Part shown: piece after piece, positions 6,967 to 16,315 of the stretch
Position numbering within the stretch: position 1 is the stretch's first letter
Layout of the letters: each line of letters opens with the position of its first letter
Assembly: GCF_900113655.1 (NCBI RefSeq)
Contig: NZ_FOQF01000007.1
Coordinates: 62,001 to 126,000, forward strand
From: Pseudobutyrivibrio sp. OR37
GTDB lineage: Bacteria > Bacillota > Clostridia > Lachnospirales > Lachnospiraceae
Reading direction: 5' to 3'
Length of the DNA: 64,000 bases
The notes under the pieces: model-generated
Database searches by the model: none
What the model was told of the DNA's origin: nothing
The model's input: only the letters and a program-made list of their open reading frames with translations
Position numbers and translations under genes: made by a program

Positions 6967-8352
6967 CTAGACAATCTGCTGAAGCCATACGTTTGATTTC
7001 ACCATGAAATAACCCATAATGTTTTTGATAAGCTCTGTTCCGCATACGAAGAAGTAAATCCATACGATTCCAAGTCCTGTGAAATGAGCAAGTACAAATG
7101 CAAGTGGTGCCATAACAACCCATGTAAACACTGAATCAAACAGGAAGGTAACTAATGTCTTACCACCTGAGCGAAGTGTAAAGTATGAGCAATGGCTGAA
7201 TGAACAGAATGGCATCCATATTGCTGCAACTGCAATGAACTTTGTTGCAAGTGCTCTTATATCGTCAGATACATTGTAGATGTGTGGGAACAATCCTCCG
7301 AATGCAAACATGATGATGGCCATAATAGTACAGCAGAATACGCTGAAAACTATCATCTTGTTATCAGCATCCTTTGCCTCTTCAAGGTCACCTGCACCAA
7401 GGTGCTGTCCTACAACGATGCTGATGCATGCGCCTAGCTGGATAAATACAATATTGAAAAGATTTCCAACTGTATTTGAAATGCTGAGGGCTGTAAGTAC
7501 GTTCATGCCTTTGATTGAGTAGCTTTGAGTTACTGCGCTCATGCCTGCTGCCCAAAGAACTTCGTTAAACATAAGCGGTGCGCCCTTTATAATGATAGGT
7601 CCAAGTATATCCTTTGGAATACCAAAGCCTAAGTAAGCACCTTCAAGATATCTGTTGAGGCTTCTGTGGCTGTGCGCCCAGAATATAACAATTGCTGCCT
7701 CAATATATCTGGCAATAACTGTTGCGATGGCTGCGCCTGCTACACCAAGCTTTGGGAATGGACCGAAGCCGAAAATCAAGCAATAATCTAAGATGGCATT
7801 TGTTGCAACGGCAATCATACCTGCAACCATAGGAACCACCGTCTGACCTGTTTCTTTTATGTTAGTAGCGTATGCCTGATTAACGGCAAATGGAACTAAG
7901 CCCACTAAAATGATGCTTAGATACTGTAAGCCAAGCTGCAGTGCAAGCTCTGGAGATGCTCCGGCACTTTCTGTTAAAAACAGGGAAATTAATTCTTTTC
8001 CAAATCCAAGGAAAATCAATATACCTATTAATGTAGCTAAAAGTGTGGCATAGAGCTTGAAACGGAAGGTGTACATGTGACCCTTGTGGTCGCCCTTGCC
8101 AAAGTACTGTGCGCCGTAAATACTACCTGCTGATGCAGCACCAAAAACAGCCAGCGAAAATACGAAGTTAAGCTGGTTGACTGTGGCTACCGCAGATATT
8201 GCTTCCTGACCAAGCTGACCGACCATGATGTTGTCGAGGAAGCTTACAAAGTTTGTAATTGCGTTTTGAATAATCATTGGAGTTGCAAGGAAGATGTAGC
8301 GCTTGTAGAAGGCTTTGTCTCCGATGTACTTCTTTTTTAGTGATGTTAACAT
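6967..8352 (-). CDS. MATE-family efflux transporter
   Basis: A 461-residue polytopic membrane protein with 12 predicted helices in two repeats, the usual size for MATE (NorM/DinF-like) drug or metabolite/cation antiporters. Typical features are ATPMIIQNAITNFVSFLDN near the start, VNQAYATNIKETGQT at the end of the first half, and the matching VGQHLGAGD in the second. The substrate is not predictable. AGGAGG lies 7 bases before the ATG, with a dispersed repeat just upstream. It sits between greA and lysS, which are adjacent in many Firmicutes, so it looks like a later insertion into that cluster. Confidence 0.93.
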   Translation of the reverse strand: MLTSLKKKYIGDKAFYKRYIFLATPMIIQNAITNFVSFLDNIMVGQLGQEAISAVATVNQLNFVFSLAVFGAASAGSIYGAQYFGKGDHKGHMYTFRFKLYATLLATLIGILIFLGFGKELISLFLTESAGASPELALQLGLQYLSIILVGLVPFAVNQAYATNIKETGQTVVPMVAGMIAVATNAILDYCLIFGFGPFPKLGVAGAAIATVIARYIEAAIVIFWAHSHRSLNRYLEGAYLGFGIPKDILGPIIIKGAPLMFNEVLWAAGMSAVTQSYSIKGMNVLTALSISNTVGNLFNIVFIQLGACISIVVGQHLGAGDLEEAKDADNKMIVFSVFCCTIMAIIMFAFGGLFPHIYNVSDDIRALATKFIAVAAIWMPFCSFSHCSYFTLRSGGKTLVTFLFDSVFTWVVMAPLAFVLAHFTGLGIVWIYFFVCGTELIKNIMGYFMVKSNVWLQQIV

Positions 8353-8369
8353 TTTGTCCTCCTTTTTCC

Positions 8370-8399
8370 CCTCATCAGTCAGCTGTGCTGACAGCTTCT
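8370..8399 (-). repeat. Dispersed palindromic repeat, copy A
   Basis: CCTCATCAGTCAGCTGTGCT, followed by GACAGCTTCT, is the same unit as at 11131, without the right-hand GGGGGAAG palindrome. It lies just upstream of the MATE gene start. Confidence 0.7.
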
Positions 8400-8421
8400 A
8401 CCTGTTACGGTGAAAGCCCAT

Positions 8422-8451
8422 AAAAAAAGCCGCAACCTAATTCGGTTGCGA
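8422..8451 (-). terminator. Intrinsic terminator of greA
   Basis: CGCAACC/GGTTGCG stem with a six-base loop, followed on the minus strand by seven T residues, 17 bases past the greA stop. Confidence 0.85.
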
Positions 8452-8467
8452 CCTTACTTTAACTTAA

Positions 8468-8947
8468 TTATTTAGTCTTGCTTGCAGCTAAAATCTTGTA
8501 CTTGAACTCGCCAGCTTCTGTTTCAACAGTAACTGTATCACCTTTTTTGTGTCCAAGGATTGCCTTACCAACTGGAGACTCGTTTGAGATCTTACCCTTA
8601 AGGCTGTTAGCCTCAGTAGAACCTACGATTCTGTATTCTGTCTCCTCATCAAACTCAAGGTCAAGAAGTGTAACTGTCCAACCGATGTTAATATTCTTTG
8701 TATCGTGCTCGTCTGTAACGACCTCAGCATTCTTAAGGATTTTCTCGATTTCTTCGATACGTGCTTCGATATCACGCTGCTCATCCTTAGCTGCATCGTA
8801 CTCAGCGTTCTCTGAAAGGTCACCCTGCTCTCTAGCTTCCTTAATCTTCTGAGAAACTTCTTTACGTCTGTTTACCTTTAAATCTTCTAATTCGTCTTCT
8901 AATATCTTAAGTCCTTCAGCTGTAAGTAAATTCTTTTTAGCTTCCAT
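8468..8947 (-). CDS. greA: Transcription elongation factor GreA
   Basis: GreA rescues backtracked RNA polymerase by stimulating cleavage of the nascent RNA 3' end. The 159 residues have the standard layout: an N-terminal coiled coil carrying the acidic tip (EQGDLSENAEYDAAKDEQ, residues about 40-57) and a C-terminal FKBP-like domain ending in SPVGKAILGHKKGDTV. Length and key residues are normal. It lies 101 bases after dusB and has its own terminator. Confidence 0.97.
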   Translation of the reverse strand: MEAKKNLLTAEGLKILEDELEDLKVNRRKEVSQKIKEAREQGDLSENAEYDAAKDEQRDIEARIEEIEKILKNAEVVTDEHDTKNINIGWTVTLLDLEFDEETEYRIVGSTEANSLKGKISNESPVGKAILGHKKGDTVTVETEAGEFKYKILAASKTK

Positions 8948-9048
8948 GTTTTGGTTCCTTTCCCCTTCGGATTTATTTTTGAATGATTCCGTTTAGAATC
9001 AGTATATATCAATAGCTTAGTGAATTATAAGCCACACAGATTTTGATG

Positions 9049-10032
9049 TCAAGAACAAGCATATTCTTTCATAAAATCTTCAAAAAGTTGCTCTAACTCA
9101 TCATAAGATTCCACATCATTTATTCTGCCACGAAGCTTGCTGGCGCCCTTATATCCTGCTGTGTACCAGGCAGCGTGCTTGCGCATTTCTCTTATTCCAA
9201 GGTAGTCACCCTTGAATTCGATTTGGAGCTTTGCGTGGCGAAGCATGGTCTTGACCATCTCCTCCATAGGTGGCTTTCCAATCATTTCTCCAGTTTCAAA
9301 ATAATGAAGAATCTGATGGAATATCCAAGGATTACCTTGGGCGCCACGGCCTATCATAAAGCCGTCGCAGCCTGTCTGCTCCGACATAGCGATAACATCC
9401 TTTGCATCAAGAATGTCACCGTTTCCAATAACAGGTATTGATACTGCAGACTTTACATCTGCGATGATGCTCCAATCTGCCTTGCCAGAATAGTACTGTT
9501 CTCTGGTACGACCGTGAACTGCTACTGCAGCTGCGCCAGATTCCTGAGCCACGTGAGCCATCTCAACTGCATTGATATGCTCGTCGTCAAAGCCCTTTCT
9601 GATTTTGACTGTGACTGGCTTATCGATGGCCTTTACCATGCCCTCAATGATTTTGCCAGCAAGCACTGGATTTTTCATAAGAGCTGAGCCATCACCATTA
9701 TTAACTACCTTTGGCACTGGGCAGCCCATATTGATATCTAAAATATCAAAGTTGCGATGCTCAATTCTAGCTGCCATGGCTGCCATGATTTCTGGGTCAG
9801 AGCCAAACAGCTGAAGGCTAACTGGGCGTTCCCTTTCATCTACTGTAAGAAGGCTTTCGGTATTTTTGTTGTTGTAGTAAATACCCTTGGCGCTGACCAT
9901 TTCCATGCAGCAAAGTGCCGCGCCCTGTTCCTTACATAAAAGACGAAATGGCAGGTCAGTTACGCCTGCCATTGGTGCCAAAATCAAATTGTTTTCTAAT
10001 TCTACGTTTCCGATTTTTAACTTATTTATCAT
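9049..10032 (-). CDS. dusB: tRNA-dihydrouridine synthase
   Basis: This FMN enzyme reduces uridines in the tRNA D-loop with NADPH. It is a 327-residue TIM barrel with LAPMAGVTDLPFR at the start, the catalytic Cys in NMGCPVPKV, and the phosphate-binding GNGDI and GFMIGRGAQGNPW motifs, followed by the helical tRNA-binding domain. The start codon overlaps the coaX stop by one base (TAATG), so the two are translationally coupled. A DusB assignment is favoured by the greA/lysS neighbourhood. Confidence 0.95.
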   Translation of the reverse strand: MINKLKIGNVELENNLILAPMAGVTDLPFRLLCKEQGAALCCMEMVSAKGIYYNNKNTESLLTVDERERPVSLQLFGSDPEIMAAMAARIEHRNFDILDINMGCPVPKVVNNGDGSALMKNPVLAGKIIEGMVKAIDKPVTVKIRKGFDDEHINAVEMAHVAQESGAAAVAVHGRTREQYYSGKADWSIIADVKSAVSIPVIGNGDILDAKDVIAMSEQTGCDGFMIGRGAQGNPWIFHQILHYFETGEMIGKPPMEEMVKTMLRHAKLQIEFKGDYLGIREMRKHAAWYTAGYKGASKLRGRINDVESYDELEQLFEDFMKEYACS

Positions 10033-10802
10033 TATCTCTTTTGCTTATCGTAAATAAATTTCATACCATAGAGAGTAAGGTTTGGATTGTAAATATCGAT
10101 GCACTTTGTCTCGCTTGAAATAAGATTTCCAAGTCCGCCTGTAGCAACAACCTTTACGTTCTCGTAACCGCTCTCCTCTATCATGTGTTTAACAATGTAT
10201 TCTGTCTGACCAATCTGTCCATAAACAAGACCAGCCTGCATAGAAGAAATTGTTTCCTTAGCAAGAATCTTTTCAGGCTTCTTGATTTCGATTTCAGGAA
10301 GCTTTGCTGCGTCCTCCCAAAGAGCACGAGCGCTGATTCTGATACCTGGTGCTGTAACACCTGAAACAAATGCGCCGTTTGCATCTACTAAATCGTATGT
10401 AGTAGCTGTACCAAAATCAAGTACAAGTACAGGACCGCCGTAAAGCTCGTAAGCACCTGCTGCATCTACGATTCTGTCTGCACCAATCTGCTTTGGATTT
10501 TCTGTTGCAATTCTGATTCCTGTTTTGATACCAGCCTCAACGATGATAGGCTGAATATCGAAGTATTTGATGATTGCGCTTGTAAGTGAGTGCATTACGT
10601 TTGGCACTACTGAAGCGATGATTACATCGTTGATGCAATTAGCATCCAAATCGTTAGAACGAAGGATTTCTTTGATTACGATACCGAACTCATCTGATGT
10701 TCTGTTGATTTTGGTGGTGACACGGAAATTACCGCGAAGCTCCTGTCCTTCGAACACACCCATTGTTATATTTGTATTTCCAACATCAATTGTAAGAAGC
10801 AT
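10032..10802 (-). CDS. coaX: Type III pantothenate kinase
   Basis: CoaX phosphorylates pantothenate, the first step of coenzyme A synthesis. The 256 residues show the ASKHA-fold phosphate motif DVGNTNI at the N-terminus, [10 protein letters not shown] in the middle and [11 protein letters not shown] around residue 125, all diagnostic for the type III enzyme. Length is normal. It overlaps the DUF6145-like gene upstream by one base and dusB downstream by one base, within a tight operon. Confidence 0.97.
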   Translation of the reverse strand: MLLTIDVGNTNITMGVFEGQELRGNFRVTTKINRTSDEFGIVIKEILRSNDLDANCINDVIIASVVPNVMHSLTSAIIKYFDIQPIIVEAGIKTGIRIATENPKQIGADRIVDAAGAYELYGGPVLVLDFGTATTYDLVDANGAFVSGVTAPGIRISARALWEDAAKLPEIEIKKPEKILAKETISSMQAGLVYGQIGQTEYIVKHMIEESGYENVKVVATGGLGNLISSETKCIDIYNPNLTLYGMKFIYDKQKR

Positions 10803-11125
10803 TATATGCCCTCCCCTAAGAATACTACTTTATAATATGTTTCTAGTGCTTCGAAAAGCTCTGTGCGTTCACGCTGCATTCTCTTTACTTCCAGAACTGA
10901 ACCGATTTCATCATACATGAAATCATTTTCGTTGTGGTCCACATCAATTCTAAGGGAGCCGTCCTCCTCATAGACCATCTGGATAGTACCACTGACCTGT
11001 TCTGTGTACATTACGCACATTATTTTTAACTCATCCTTAATCATAGGAGGGAGTCCCTCAAATTCAGGATTTAAATAAAACTTTTTGGTGTAGCAGCTTG
11101 CGCCACAAAGTACTTTCTCTTCCAT
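10802..11125 (-). CDS. DUF6145-like small protein of unknown function
   Basis: A 107-residue acidic protein with two cysteines in [16 protein letters not shown] and a long, probably beta-rich middle. It matches from memory a family restricted to Lachnospiraceae, found between birA and coaX. The start is placed at 11125 (MEEKVL): the sequence GAGGGTAAAT before the ATG serves as ribosome site, and this GAGGG is the end of dispersed repeat copy B. Function unknown. Confidence 0.7.
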   Translation of the reverse strand: MEEKVLCGASCYTKKFYLNPEFEGLPPMIKDELKIMCVMYTEQVSGTIQMVYEEDGSLRIDVDHNENDFMYDEIGSVLEVKRMQRERTELFEALETYYKVVFLGEGI

Positions 11126-11130
11126 ATTTA

Positions 11131-11177
11131 CCCTCATCAGTCAGCTGCGCTGACAGCTTCCCCCAAAGGGGGAAGCC
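11131..11177 (-). repeat. Dispersed palindromic repeat, copy B
   Basis: CCCTCATCAGTCAGCTGCGC, then TGACAGCTTC and the palindrome CCCCAAAGGGGGAAGCC. It fills the gap between birA and the DUF6145-like gene, and on the minus strand its edge provides the GAGGG ribosome site of the latter. The GCTTCCCCC/GGGGGAAGC hairpin could also affect transcription. Confidence 0.8.
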
Positions 11178-11180
11178 TTT

Positions 11181-11957
11181 TTATACATAACCATAGATGC
11201 CTCTTACTGAGACCTCTCCGGTTCTTATTATTTGTTCTTTTTTATCCACTTCCACTATCAATTCTCCTTTGGCGGTGATGCCTTTGGCGATAGCTTCATA
11301 TGAATTTTCCTGAGCTTCTATTCTAACACGTTCTCCAAAGTTCGCAAGGTTTCTTTCGTATTCTTCTTTTAAACCTGACATGTCCTGGGTTTTGATGAAG
11401 ATGTTGTAATACCTTTTAAAGCTCTCCCAAATAGCCTTTGTAAGCTCTGCTCTGTGGCCAGTTTCTCCATCGCGGTTTGCCTTTTTCAGCTCCAAATCAA
11501 CTGATGTTGCCTTAAATGCAATCTCCTCATCAAAGCTTTTGTTGTGAACATTGACGCCGATGCCAACAACCACAAACCAAACATTCCCATCCTTCATTTC
11601 CATTTCGGTGAGGATTCCGCATATCTTTTTGCCATCTAAAACTATGTCGTTAGGCCATTTGATTTTGCCCTCTAAGCCGTACAGCCTGCTTAAAGCATCA
11701 CGCACTGCCATGGCTGCTACCACTGTGATGGTAGGGACAGCTTCTAAAGATATTTCCTGAGGCGTAAGCAACATTGATGTAGCAATAGAATCGTGCTTTG
11801 GCGATTCCCATTTGCGCCCTATTCTGCCCTTGCCTGCTGTCTGTGTTCCAGCTGATATTACAAGGCCTTGCTTTTCGCCTGCGTGTGCTCTTTCTTTTAT
11901 TCTGTCGTTGGTGGAATCCACCGAATCATAATACTCAAAATTAATATTATCTAACAT
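11181..11957 (-). CDS. birA: Biotin-protein ligase (BirA catalytic type, no HTH)
   Basis: The enzyme attaches biotin to carboxyl-carrier proteins through biotinyl-AMP. Visible are the adenylate-binding loop [12 protein letters not shown] (residues about 42-53), KWPNDIV and GILTEM, plus the small C-terminal SH3-like domain. At 258 residues it lacks the N-terminal winged helix of bifunctional BirA, so it should not act as a repressor. It overlaps argF by 11 bases. Confidence 0.93.
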   Translation of the reverse strand: MLDNINFEYYDSVDSTNDRIKERAHAGEKQGLVISAGTQTAGKGRIGRKWESPKHDSIATSMLLTPQEISLEAVPTITVVAAMAVRDALSRLYGLEGKIKWPNDIVLDGKKICGILTEMEMKDGNVWFVVVGIGVNVHNKSFDEEIAFKATSVDLELKKANRDGETGHRAELTKAIWESFKRYYNIFIKTQDMSGLKEEYERNLANFGERVRIEAQENSYEAIAKGITAKGELIVEVDKKEQIIRTGEVSVRGIYGYV

Positions 11958-12945
11958 CGCCTAATGTTGCGTACATAACTGCCTTGATAGAGTGCATTCT
12001 GTTTTCTGCCTCGTCAAAGACGATTGAACGCTCGCTTTCAAAGATTTCGTCTGTAACTTCCATACAGTCAATTCCAAACTTCTCATGGATTTGAACGCCG
12101 ATTGTTGTATTTAAATCATGGAACGCTGGAAGGCAGTGCATAAATTTAGCACCTGGCTTCGCATAAGAAAATGCCTTAGCGTTAACCTGATATGGGCTAA
12201 GCTCCTTGATTCGCTCTTCCCATACTGCATCTGGCTCGCCCATTGATACCCACACATCAGTATAGATAACATCTGCATCCTTACAGCCTGCTGCAACATC
12301 ATCAGTCAAAGTAACACTTCCGCCTGATTGTTTTGCAATATCCTGACACTTTTCTACTAACCAGCTTTCAGGGAAATACTTTTCGCTGGTACATGCCACG
12401 AAATCCATTCCAAGCTTAGCGCAGGTAACCATGAGGGAATTACCCATATTATAACGAGCATCGCCCATATATACAAACTTTATTCCTAAAAGTTTTCCAA
12501 AATGCTCTTTAATTGTCATCATATCTGCAATCATCTGTGTAGGATGTGATTCATTTGTAAGGCCATTCCATACAGGTACCCCTGCATACTTTGCAAGAGC
12601 CTCCACCTTGTCCTGTTCAAAACCACGGTATTCGATTCCATCATACATACGGCCTAAAACTCTTGCTGTATCGGCGATGGATTCCTTCTTTCCAATTTGA
12701 GAACCAGATGGGTCAAGATATGTAACATTAGCTCCCATATCATAGGCTGCAACCTCAAAGGAACAACGTGTACGTGTGGATGTCTTTTCAAAGATTAAGG
12801 CAATATTCTTGCCACTCATGTAATCTTTCTGTGATTTACCCTGCTTTTTTTCAGCCTTAAGTTGTAGTGATAAATCTATTAGATAGTTTATTTCCTCTGC
12901 TGAAAAATCCAACATCTTCAAAAAATTTTTACCCTTTAAATCCAT
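11947..12945 (-). CDS. argF: Ornithine carbamoyltransferase
   Basis: The enzyme makes citrulline from carbamoyl phosphate and ornithine. Diagnostic motifs are present: STRTR for carbamoyl phosphate, [20 protein letters not shown] and HCLPAFHD. The 332-residue length is normal. The start is set at 12945 (MDLKGKNF), with AGGAGG 6 bases upstream; an in-frame extension upstream has no support. A possible ArgR site lies just ahead. An anabolic role (argF) is more likely than a catabolic arcB because no arcA or arcC is nearby, but either is possible. Confidence 0.95.
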   Translation of the reverse strand: MDLKGKNFLKMLDFSAEEINYLIDLSLQLKAEKKQGKSQKDYMSGKNIALIFEKTSTRTRCSFEVAAYDMGANVTYLDPSGSQIGKKESIADTARVLGRMYDGIEYRGFEQDKVEALAKYAGVPVWNGLTNESHPTQMIADMMTIKEHFGKLLGIKFVYMGDARYNMGNSLMVTCAKLGMDFVACTSEKYFPESWLVEKCQDIAKQSGGSVTLTDDVAAGCKDADVIYTDVWVSMGEPDAVWEERIKELSPYQVNAKAFSYAKPGAKFMHCLPAFHDLNTTIGVQIHEKFGIDCMEVTDEIFESERSIVFDEAENRMHSIKAVMYATLGDVR

Positions 12946-12958
12946 AACGTACCTCCTT

Positions 12959-12980
12959 TGAATGCATGTATATTTATTCA
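12959..12980 (-). promoter_or_regulatory. Possible ArgR (ARG box) operator upstream of argF
   Basis: On the minus strand the sequence reads TGAATAAATATA, CATG, CATTCA, an imperfect inverted TGAATA/ATTCA pair like the Bacillus ARG box, 14 bases upstream of the argF start codon. Arginine-dependent repression is inferred. Confidence 0.4.
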
Positions 12981-13010
12981 CTTTTAATGATTTGTTATGC
13001 ATTATATAAC

Positions 13011-13041
13011 AAAAAAGCTCTCGGGTAAAGTCCAAGAGCTT
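13011..13041 (-). terminator. Intrinsic terminator of the SleB-like hydrolase gene
   Basis: AAGCTCT/AGAGCTT stem followed on the minus strand by T residues, 26 bases past the stop at 13067. Confidence 0.75.
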
Positions 13042-13066
13042 ATTTAATATTCAGTTTATAAACATT

Positions 13067-14257
13067 TTAATAGAATACGTGATTACCGATAATAAGTCCT
13101 TCTTTAGAACCTGCACGTCTAAAGTGTGTTAAACCGCCTGTTGGGTCGCTACCTGCGATAGCTTCCTGAGCTGCCTGTACGCAAGATGCCTTTGGTCCCT
13201 TTGCAATAACTGAAGACATACGTGATGTTGCGAACTGACCTCTTGCGAAAATAACACCACCTACAGAATTAGCGTATGCACCACTACGAACTCTGTTCAT
13301 AACTACGGCACCTACCGCTACCTGTCCTTCGTATGGCTCGTTACCAGCTTCGATTTGGATGATAGCTGCTACAAGCGATACATCTGTTGCTGAATCAATA
13401 ACAGCCTGGTTTGCTGCAGCTGCAGCGGCTGCCTGTTCCTTGGCCTTACGTGCTGCTTCTTCTGCAGCGGCCTTAGCCTCAGCCTCTTCTTCTAATGTGA
13501 TAGCCTCGCCTGTTACCATGTCTACCTGAACAAAATCAGCCTTTACATAGCCTGTTTCATCACCACTTGTAACAGCTACCCAGCCATCAATTGCTTCTGC
13601 ATCTGAATTAACAGAAAGCTTTGTTCCTTGTGGAACTACCTTGAGGATTTTAGAATCCTCTGATGCTTCGCTACGAATGCGAAGACCTGCTACATCTGTT
13701 GTAGCGTATGTGTTGCAAACATCCATTGCAAGCTCGTAAGCTTCAATGCCAGTAACACAATAATCAGCTGATACAAAACCGTGTGCATTACCTGACTCTA
13801 CTTCGTACCAACCATCAAATACATCAACTAGTGTGGCAACATCGCCCTTGCGAAGCTTAGCAATTGCTTCTGAAGATTCGTTAGCTTCAGAACGAATGTA
13901 GAGATAATCTTCTACATTTGCCATTGCCTTGTCTGCCCACTCATCATATTCATCATCTAAATCTGGCTCTACCTGATCTGTAGTAGCCGCAACCACTGTA
14001 ACATCTGCCGATGCATAAACTAAGCTTGAATCTCCTGCCATAAGATTCATAGATGATACTGCTGAGAAAACACCTGCTGTTCTAGCTGGGGTAACATCTA
14101 CGTCTGTCTTTGATACTTCCTGTGGCGCGTTCACGTATGCACCTGTGAATAAAAGCATCATTGCTAAAGCAAGAGCTCCGCCCTGCATATTACGCTTATT
14201 AAAGATTTTGTTGTTCTTTGCATAAATAGCAGTTAAGGTTTCGTTGAATTTACTCAT
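13067..14257 (-). CDS. Cell-wall hydrolase (SleB/CwlJ type) with two SH3b domains
   Basis: A 396-residue exported protein with a membrane/signal segment at residues about 25-45. Two bacterial SH3 domains follow (about 112-170 and 182-245, each with an L-x-I-R-S-E-A motif), which usually bind peptidoglycan. An Ala/Glu-rich helical linker (about 250-285) leads to a C-terminal Hydrolase_2 domain (VAAIIQIEAGNEPYEGQVAV, then GAVVMNRV) like the spore-cortex lytic enzymes SleB and CwlJ. No spore context is visible, so vegetative wall remodelling is equally possible. CGGAGG sits 4 bases ahead of the ATG. Confidence 0.88.
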   Translation of the reverse strand: MSKFNETLTAIYAKNNKIFNKRNMQGGALALAMMLLFTGAYVNAPQEVSKTDVDVTPARTAGVFSAVSSMNLMAGDSSLVYASADVTVVAATTDQVEPDLDDEYDEWADKAMANVEDYLYIRSEANESSEAIAKLRKGDVATLVDVFDGWYEVESGNAHGFVSADYCVTGIEAYELAMDVCNTYATTDVAGLRIRSEASEDSKILKVVPQGTKLSVNSDAEAIDGWVAVTSGDETGYVKADFVQVDMVTGEAITLEEEAEAKAAAEEAARKAKEQAAAAAAANQAVIDSATDVSLVAAIIQIEAGNEPYEGQVAVGAVVMNRVRSGAYANSVGGVIFARGQFATSRMSSVIAKGPKASCVQAAQEAIAGSDPTGGLTHFRRAGSKEGLIIGNHVFY

Positions 14258-14340
14258 AAGCCTCCGTCACTTTTTACAAAAGTTTTTTATTTATTACAAC
14301 TTTGTTACGAAGGCTAATATAACATTCTTACAAATTTTTG

Positions 14341-14694
14341 TCAAATCAGGTCGTCAATACAGTCCCAAAGCTCCTGATATTTGACTGGTTTTTGGATGCA
14401 ATGCTTGGCTCCCATAAGCTTATATTTAAGCAAATCTGCCTTTGGTCGACCAGAGCAAACGATGATTTTTGCCTTGCTGTCTAAGGATAATAATTTCTCA
14501 ATCAGCCACTCGCCGCCAATACCACCCTTCATAAGGATATCTGTGATAACTATGTCTGGATGCATTTCTTCATATAACATATAGGCGTCGTAGCAATCAC
14601 CAGCCTGCAGGATTTCTACACCATCCTCTTGGGACAATAATCGCTCTAGTGTTTTAAGTGCAAAAATTTCGTCATCAACTATTAAAACTTTCAT
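14341..14694 (-). CDS. Stand-alone response-regulator receiver domain
   Basis: A 117-residue CheY-like receiver with no output domain. The acidic pocket VDDE (residues 6-9), phosphoacceptor Asp52 (DIVITDIL), Ser81 and Lys102 (QKPV) are all present, so it should be phosphorylatable. No histidine kinase is adjacent. It is transcribed away from murG and toward the SleB-like gene. Its partner is unknown. Confidence 0.9.
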   Translation of the reverse strand: MKVLIVDDEIFALKTLERLLSQEDGVEILQAGDCYDAYMLYEEMHPDIVITDILMKGGIGGEWLIEKLLSLDSKAKIIVCSGRPKADLLKYKLMGAKHCIQKPVKYQELWDCIDDLI

Positions 14695-14767
14695 TCCAGT
14701 TCCTCTTCCCCGTACGAGTTAGTATATCTTGATTTTATCATGTGATATGGTTCTTCGCACTATAAAT

Positions 14768-14795
14768 TTGACTTTTTACTAGGTATTGGTATCAT
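14768..14795 (+). promoter_or_regulatory. Probable murG promoter
   Basis: TTGACT (14768-14773) and TATCAT (14790-14795) are 16 bases apart, placing the start about 35 bases upstream of the murG ATG. Confidence 0.45.
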
Positions 14796-14838
14796 TTTAG
14801 ATGTTGAATAAATTGTTTGAAAAGAGGTATTTCTTCTT

Positions 14839-15897
14839 ATGAAAAAGATAGTTATGACAGGTGGAGGAACTGCAGGTCACGTTACACCTAATCTTGCCCT
14901 TGTTCCTCTTCTTAAGGAAAAGGGATACGAGATTTTTTACATCGGTTCCTACAATGGAATCGAGAAAAAGCTGGTGGAAAATGCCGGCATTACCTATTAT
15001 GGTATCTCATCTGGTAAGCTTCGCCGCTACCATGATTGGAAGAATTTCACTGATCCATTTAGAGTAATCAAGGGGTTTTCTGAGGCCAATCAGTTACTTA
15101 AGCACATCCAGCCTGATGTAGTATTTTCTAAGGGCGGATTCGTTTCAGTTCCTGTAGTTATGGCTGCTGCAAGACAGCACATTCCTGCAATCATCCACGA
15201 GTCTGATATGACTCCAGGACTTGCAAACAAGCTTGCTATTCCTTTCGCATCAAAGGTATGCTGCAACTTCCCTGAGACTATGCAGTATCTTCCAGATGGC
15301 AAGGCCGTACACACAGGCTCTCCTATTAGAAAGGAGCTTTTCTCTGGAAACCGCGAGGCTGGTCTTGCATTCACAGGATTTTCTGCTGACAAGCCTGTAA
15401 TCCTTATTATGGGCGGAAGTATTGGTTCTAGATTCATTAATAATGCAGTTTGGGATTCACTTGATACTTTACTTGAGAAATTCCAGATTGTTCATTTAGT
15501 TGGTAAGGGAAATATCAACAATGATTTGGTTGGTCGCACTGGTTATCAACAATATGAATTCATCAGTGAACAGCTTAACGACATTTTTGCAATGACTGAC
15601 CTTATGATTAGCCGTGCTGGTGCAAATTCTATCAGCGAGATTTTGGCGCTTAAGATTCCTAACATCTTAATTCCACTTTCAGCTGCTGCAAGCCGAGGCG
15701 ACCAAATCCTCAACGCAGAAAGCTACAAGAAGCAGGGATTTTCAACTGTTCTTCAGGAAGAGGAGCTTACAGGCGAATTGCTGGTTAGCTCTGTTGAAGA
15801 TGTGTACGCACGCAGGGATGAGATTAAAGAAAAAATGGCATCCAGCAAGTTACTGGACGCCAATAGTACTATTCTTGATCTTATTTTAAATGCTTAA
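14839..15897 (+). CDS. murG: MurG, lipid II-forming N-acetylglucosaminyltransferase
   Basis: MurG adds GlcNAc to lipid I on the inner membrane face, completing lipid II. The 352 residues form a GT-B fold: GGGTAGHVTPNLAL at residues 8-21, FSKGGFVSVPV and HESDMTPGLAN in the first domain, GGSIGSRFIN and SRAGANSISEI in the UDP-GlcNAc-binding second domain. It is the only plus-strand gene in this part of the window and stands outside any division/cell-wall cluster. Its 3' end overlaps the convergent hinT-like gene by 12 bases. Confidence 0.95.
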   Translation: MKKIVMTGGGTAGHVTPNLALVPLLKEKGYEIFYIGSYNGIEKKLVENAGITYYGISSGKLRRYHDWKNFTDPFRVIKGFSEANQLLKHIQPDVVFSKGGFVSVPVVMAAARQHIPAIIHESDMTPGLANKLAIPFASKVCCNFPETMQYLPDGKAVHTGSPIRKELFSGNREAGLAFTGFSADKPVILIMGGSIGSRFINNAVWDSLDTLLEKFQIVHLVGKGNINNDLVGRTGYQQYEFISEQLNDIFAMTDLMISRAGANSISEILALKIPNILIPLSAAASRGDQILNAESYKKQGFSTVLQEEELTGELLVSSVEDVYARRDEIKEKMASSKLLDANSTILDLILNA

Positions 15898-16296
15898 TTT
15901 CTTTACAACCTCAGCAGTTTCAGCATCGCTGAAGCTCTGATGATCCCATTCTTTGATGGCGCCGTCGCCAGCAAATCTTGGAATAACATGTACATGAAGA
16001 TGGTGAACTGTCTGTCCGGCAGCTTCACCATTATTTTGTATGATGTTGATTCCGTCGCAGCCTAATTCCTTCATCATTTTGTTTCCAATCTTCTTGGCAA
16101 GTGGAAGTGCCTTTGCAAGCACATCATCATCTGTCTCTAAAAGATTAGCGAAATGATTCTTTGGTAAGATAAGTGCATGCCCCTTTGTTGCTGGAGATGC
16201 ATCTAAAATGACCTTAAATTCATCATCCTCGTAGATTGAGTTTGTAGGAATATCTCCATTTGCTAACTTACAAAAAATGCAATTATTGTCCTTCAT
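15886..16296 (-). CDS. HIT-family nucleotide-binding hydrolase (HinT-like)
   Basis: A 136-residue histidine-triad protein. The triad is seen as HHLHVHVIP near residues 98-106, and the N-terminus carries the usual CIFCKLANGDIPT zinc-site motif. Family members hydrolyse AMP-lysine or similar nucleoside phosphoramidates. It is the last gene of the dapF-to-hinT run and overlaps the end of murG on the opposite strand by 12 bases. Confidence 0.93.
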   Translation of the reverse strand: MKDNNCIFCKLANGDIPTNSIYEDDEFKVILDASPATKGHALILPKNHFANLLETDDDVLAKALPLAKKIGNKMMKELGCDGINIIQNNGEAAGQTVHHLHVHVIPRFAGDGAIKEWDHQSFSDAETAEVVKKLSI

Positions 16297-16315
16297 TTCA
16301 TTATCCTCCTATTGA

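Noticed and set aside
11947-12945. Catabolic arginine deiminase pathway gene arcB
   Set aside because: No arcA or arcC nearby, and a possible ArgR box precedes the gene; argF is preferred, though not proven.
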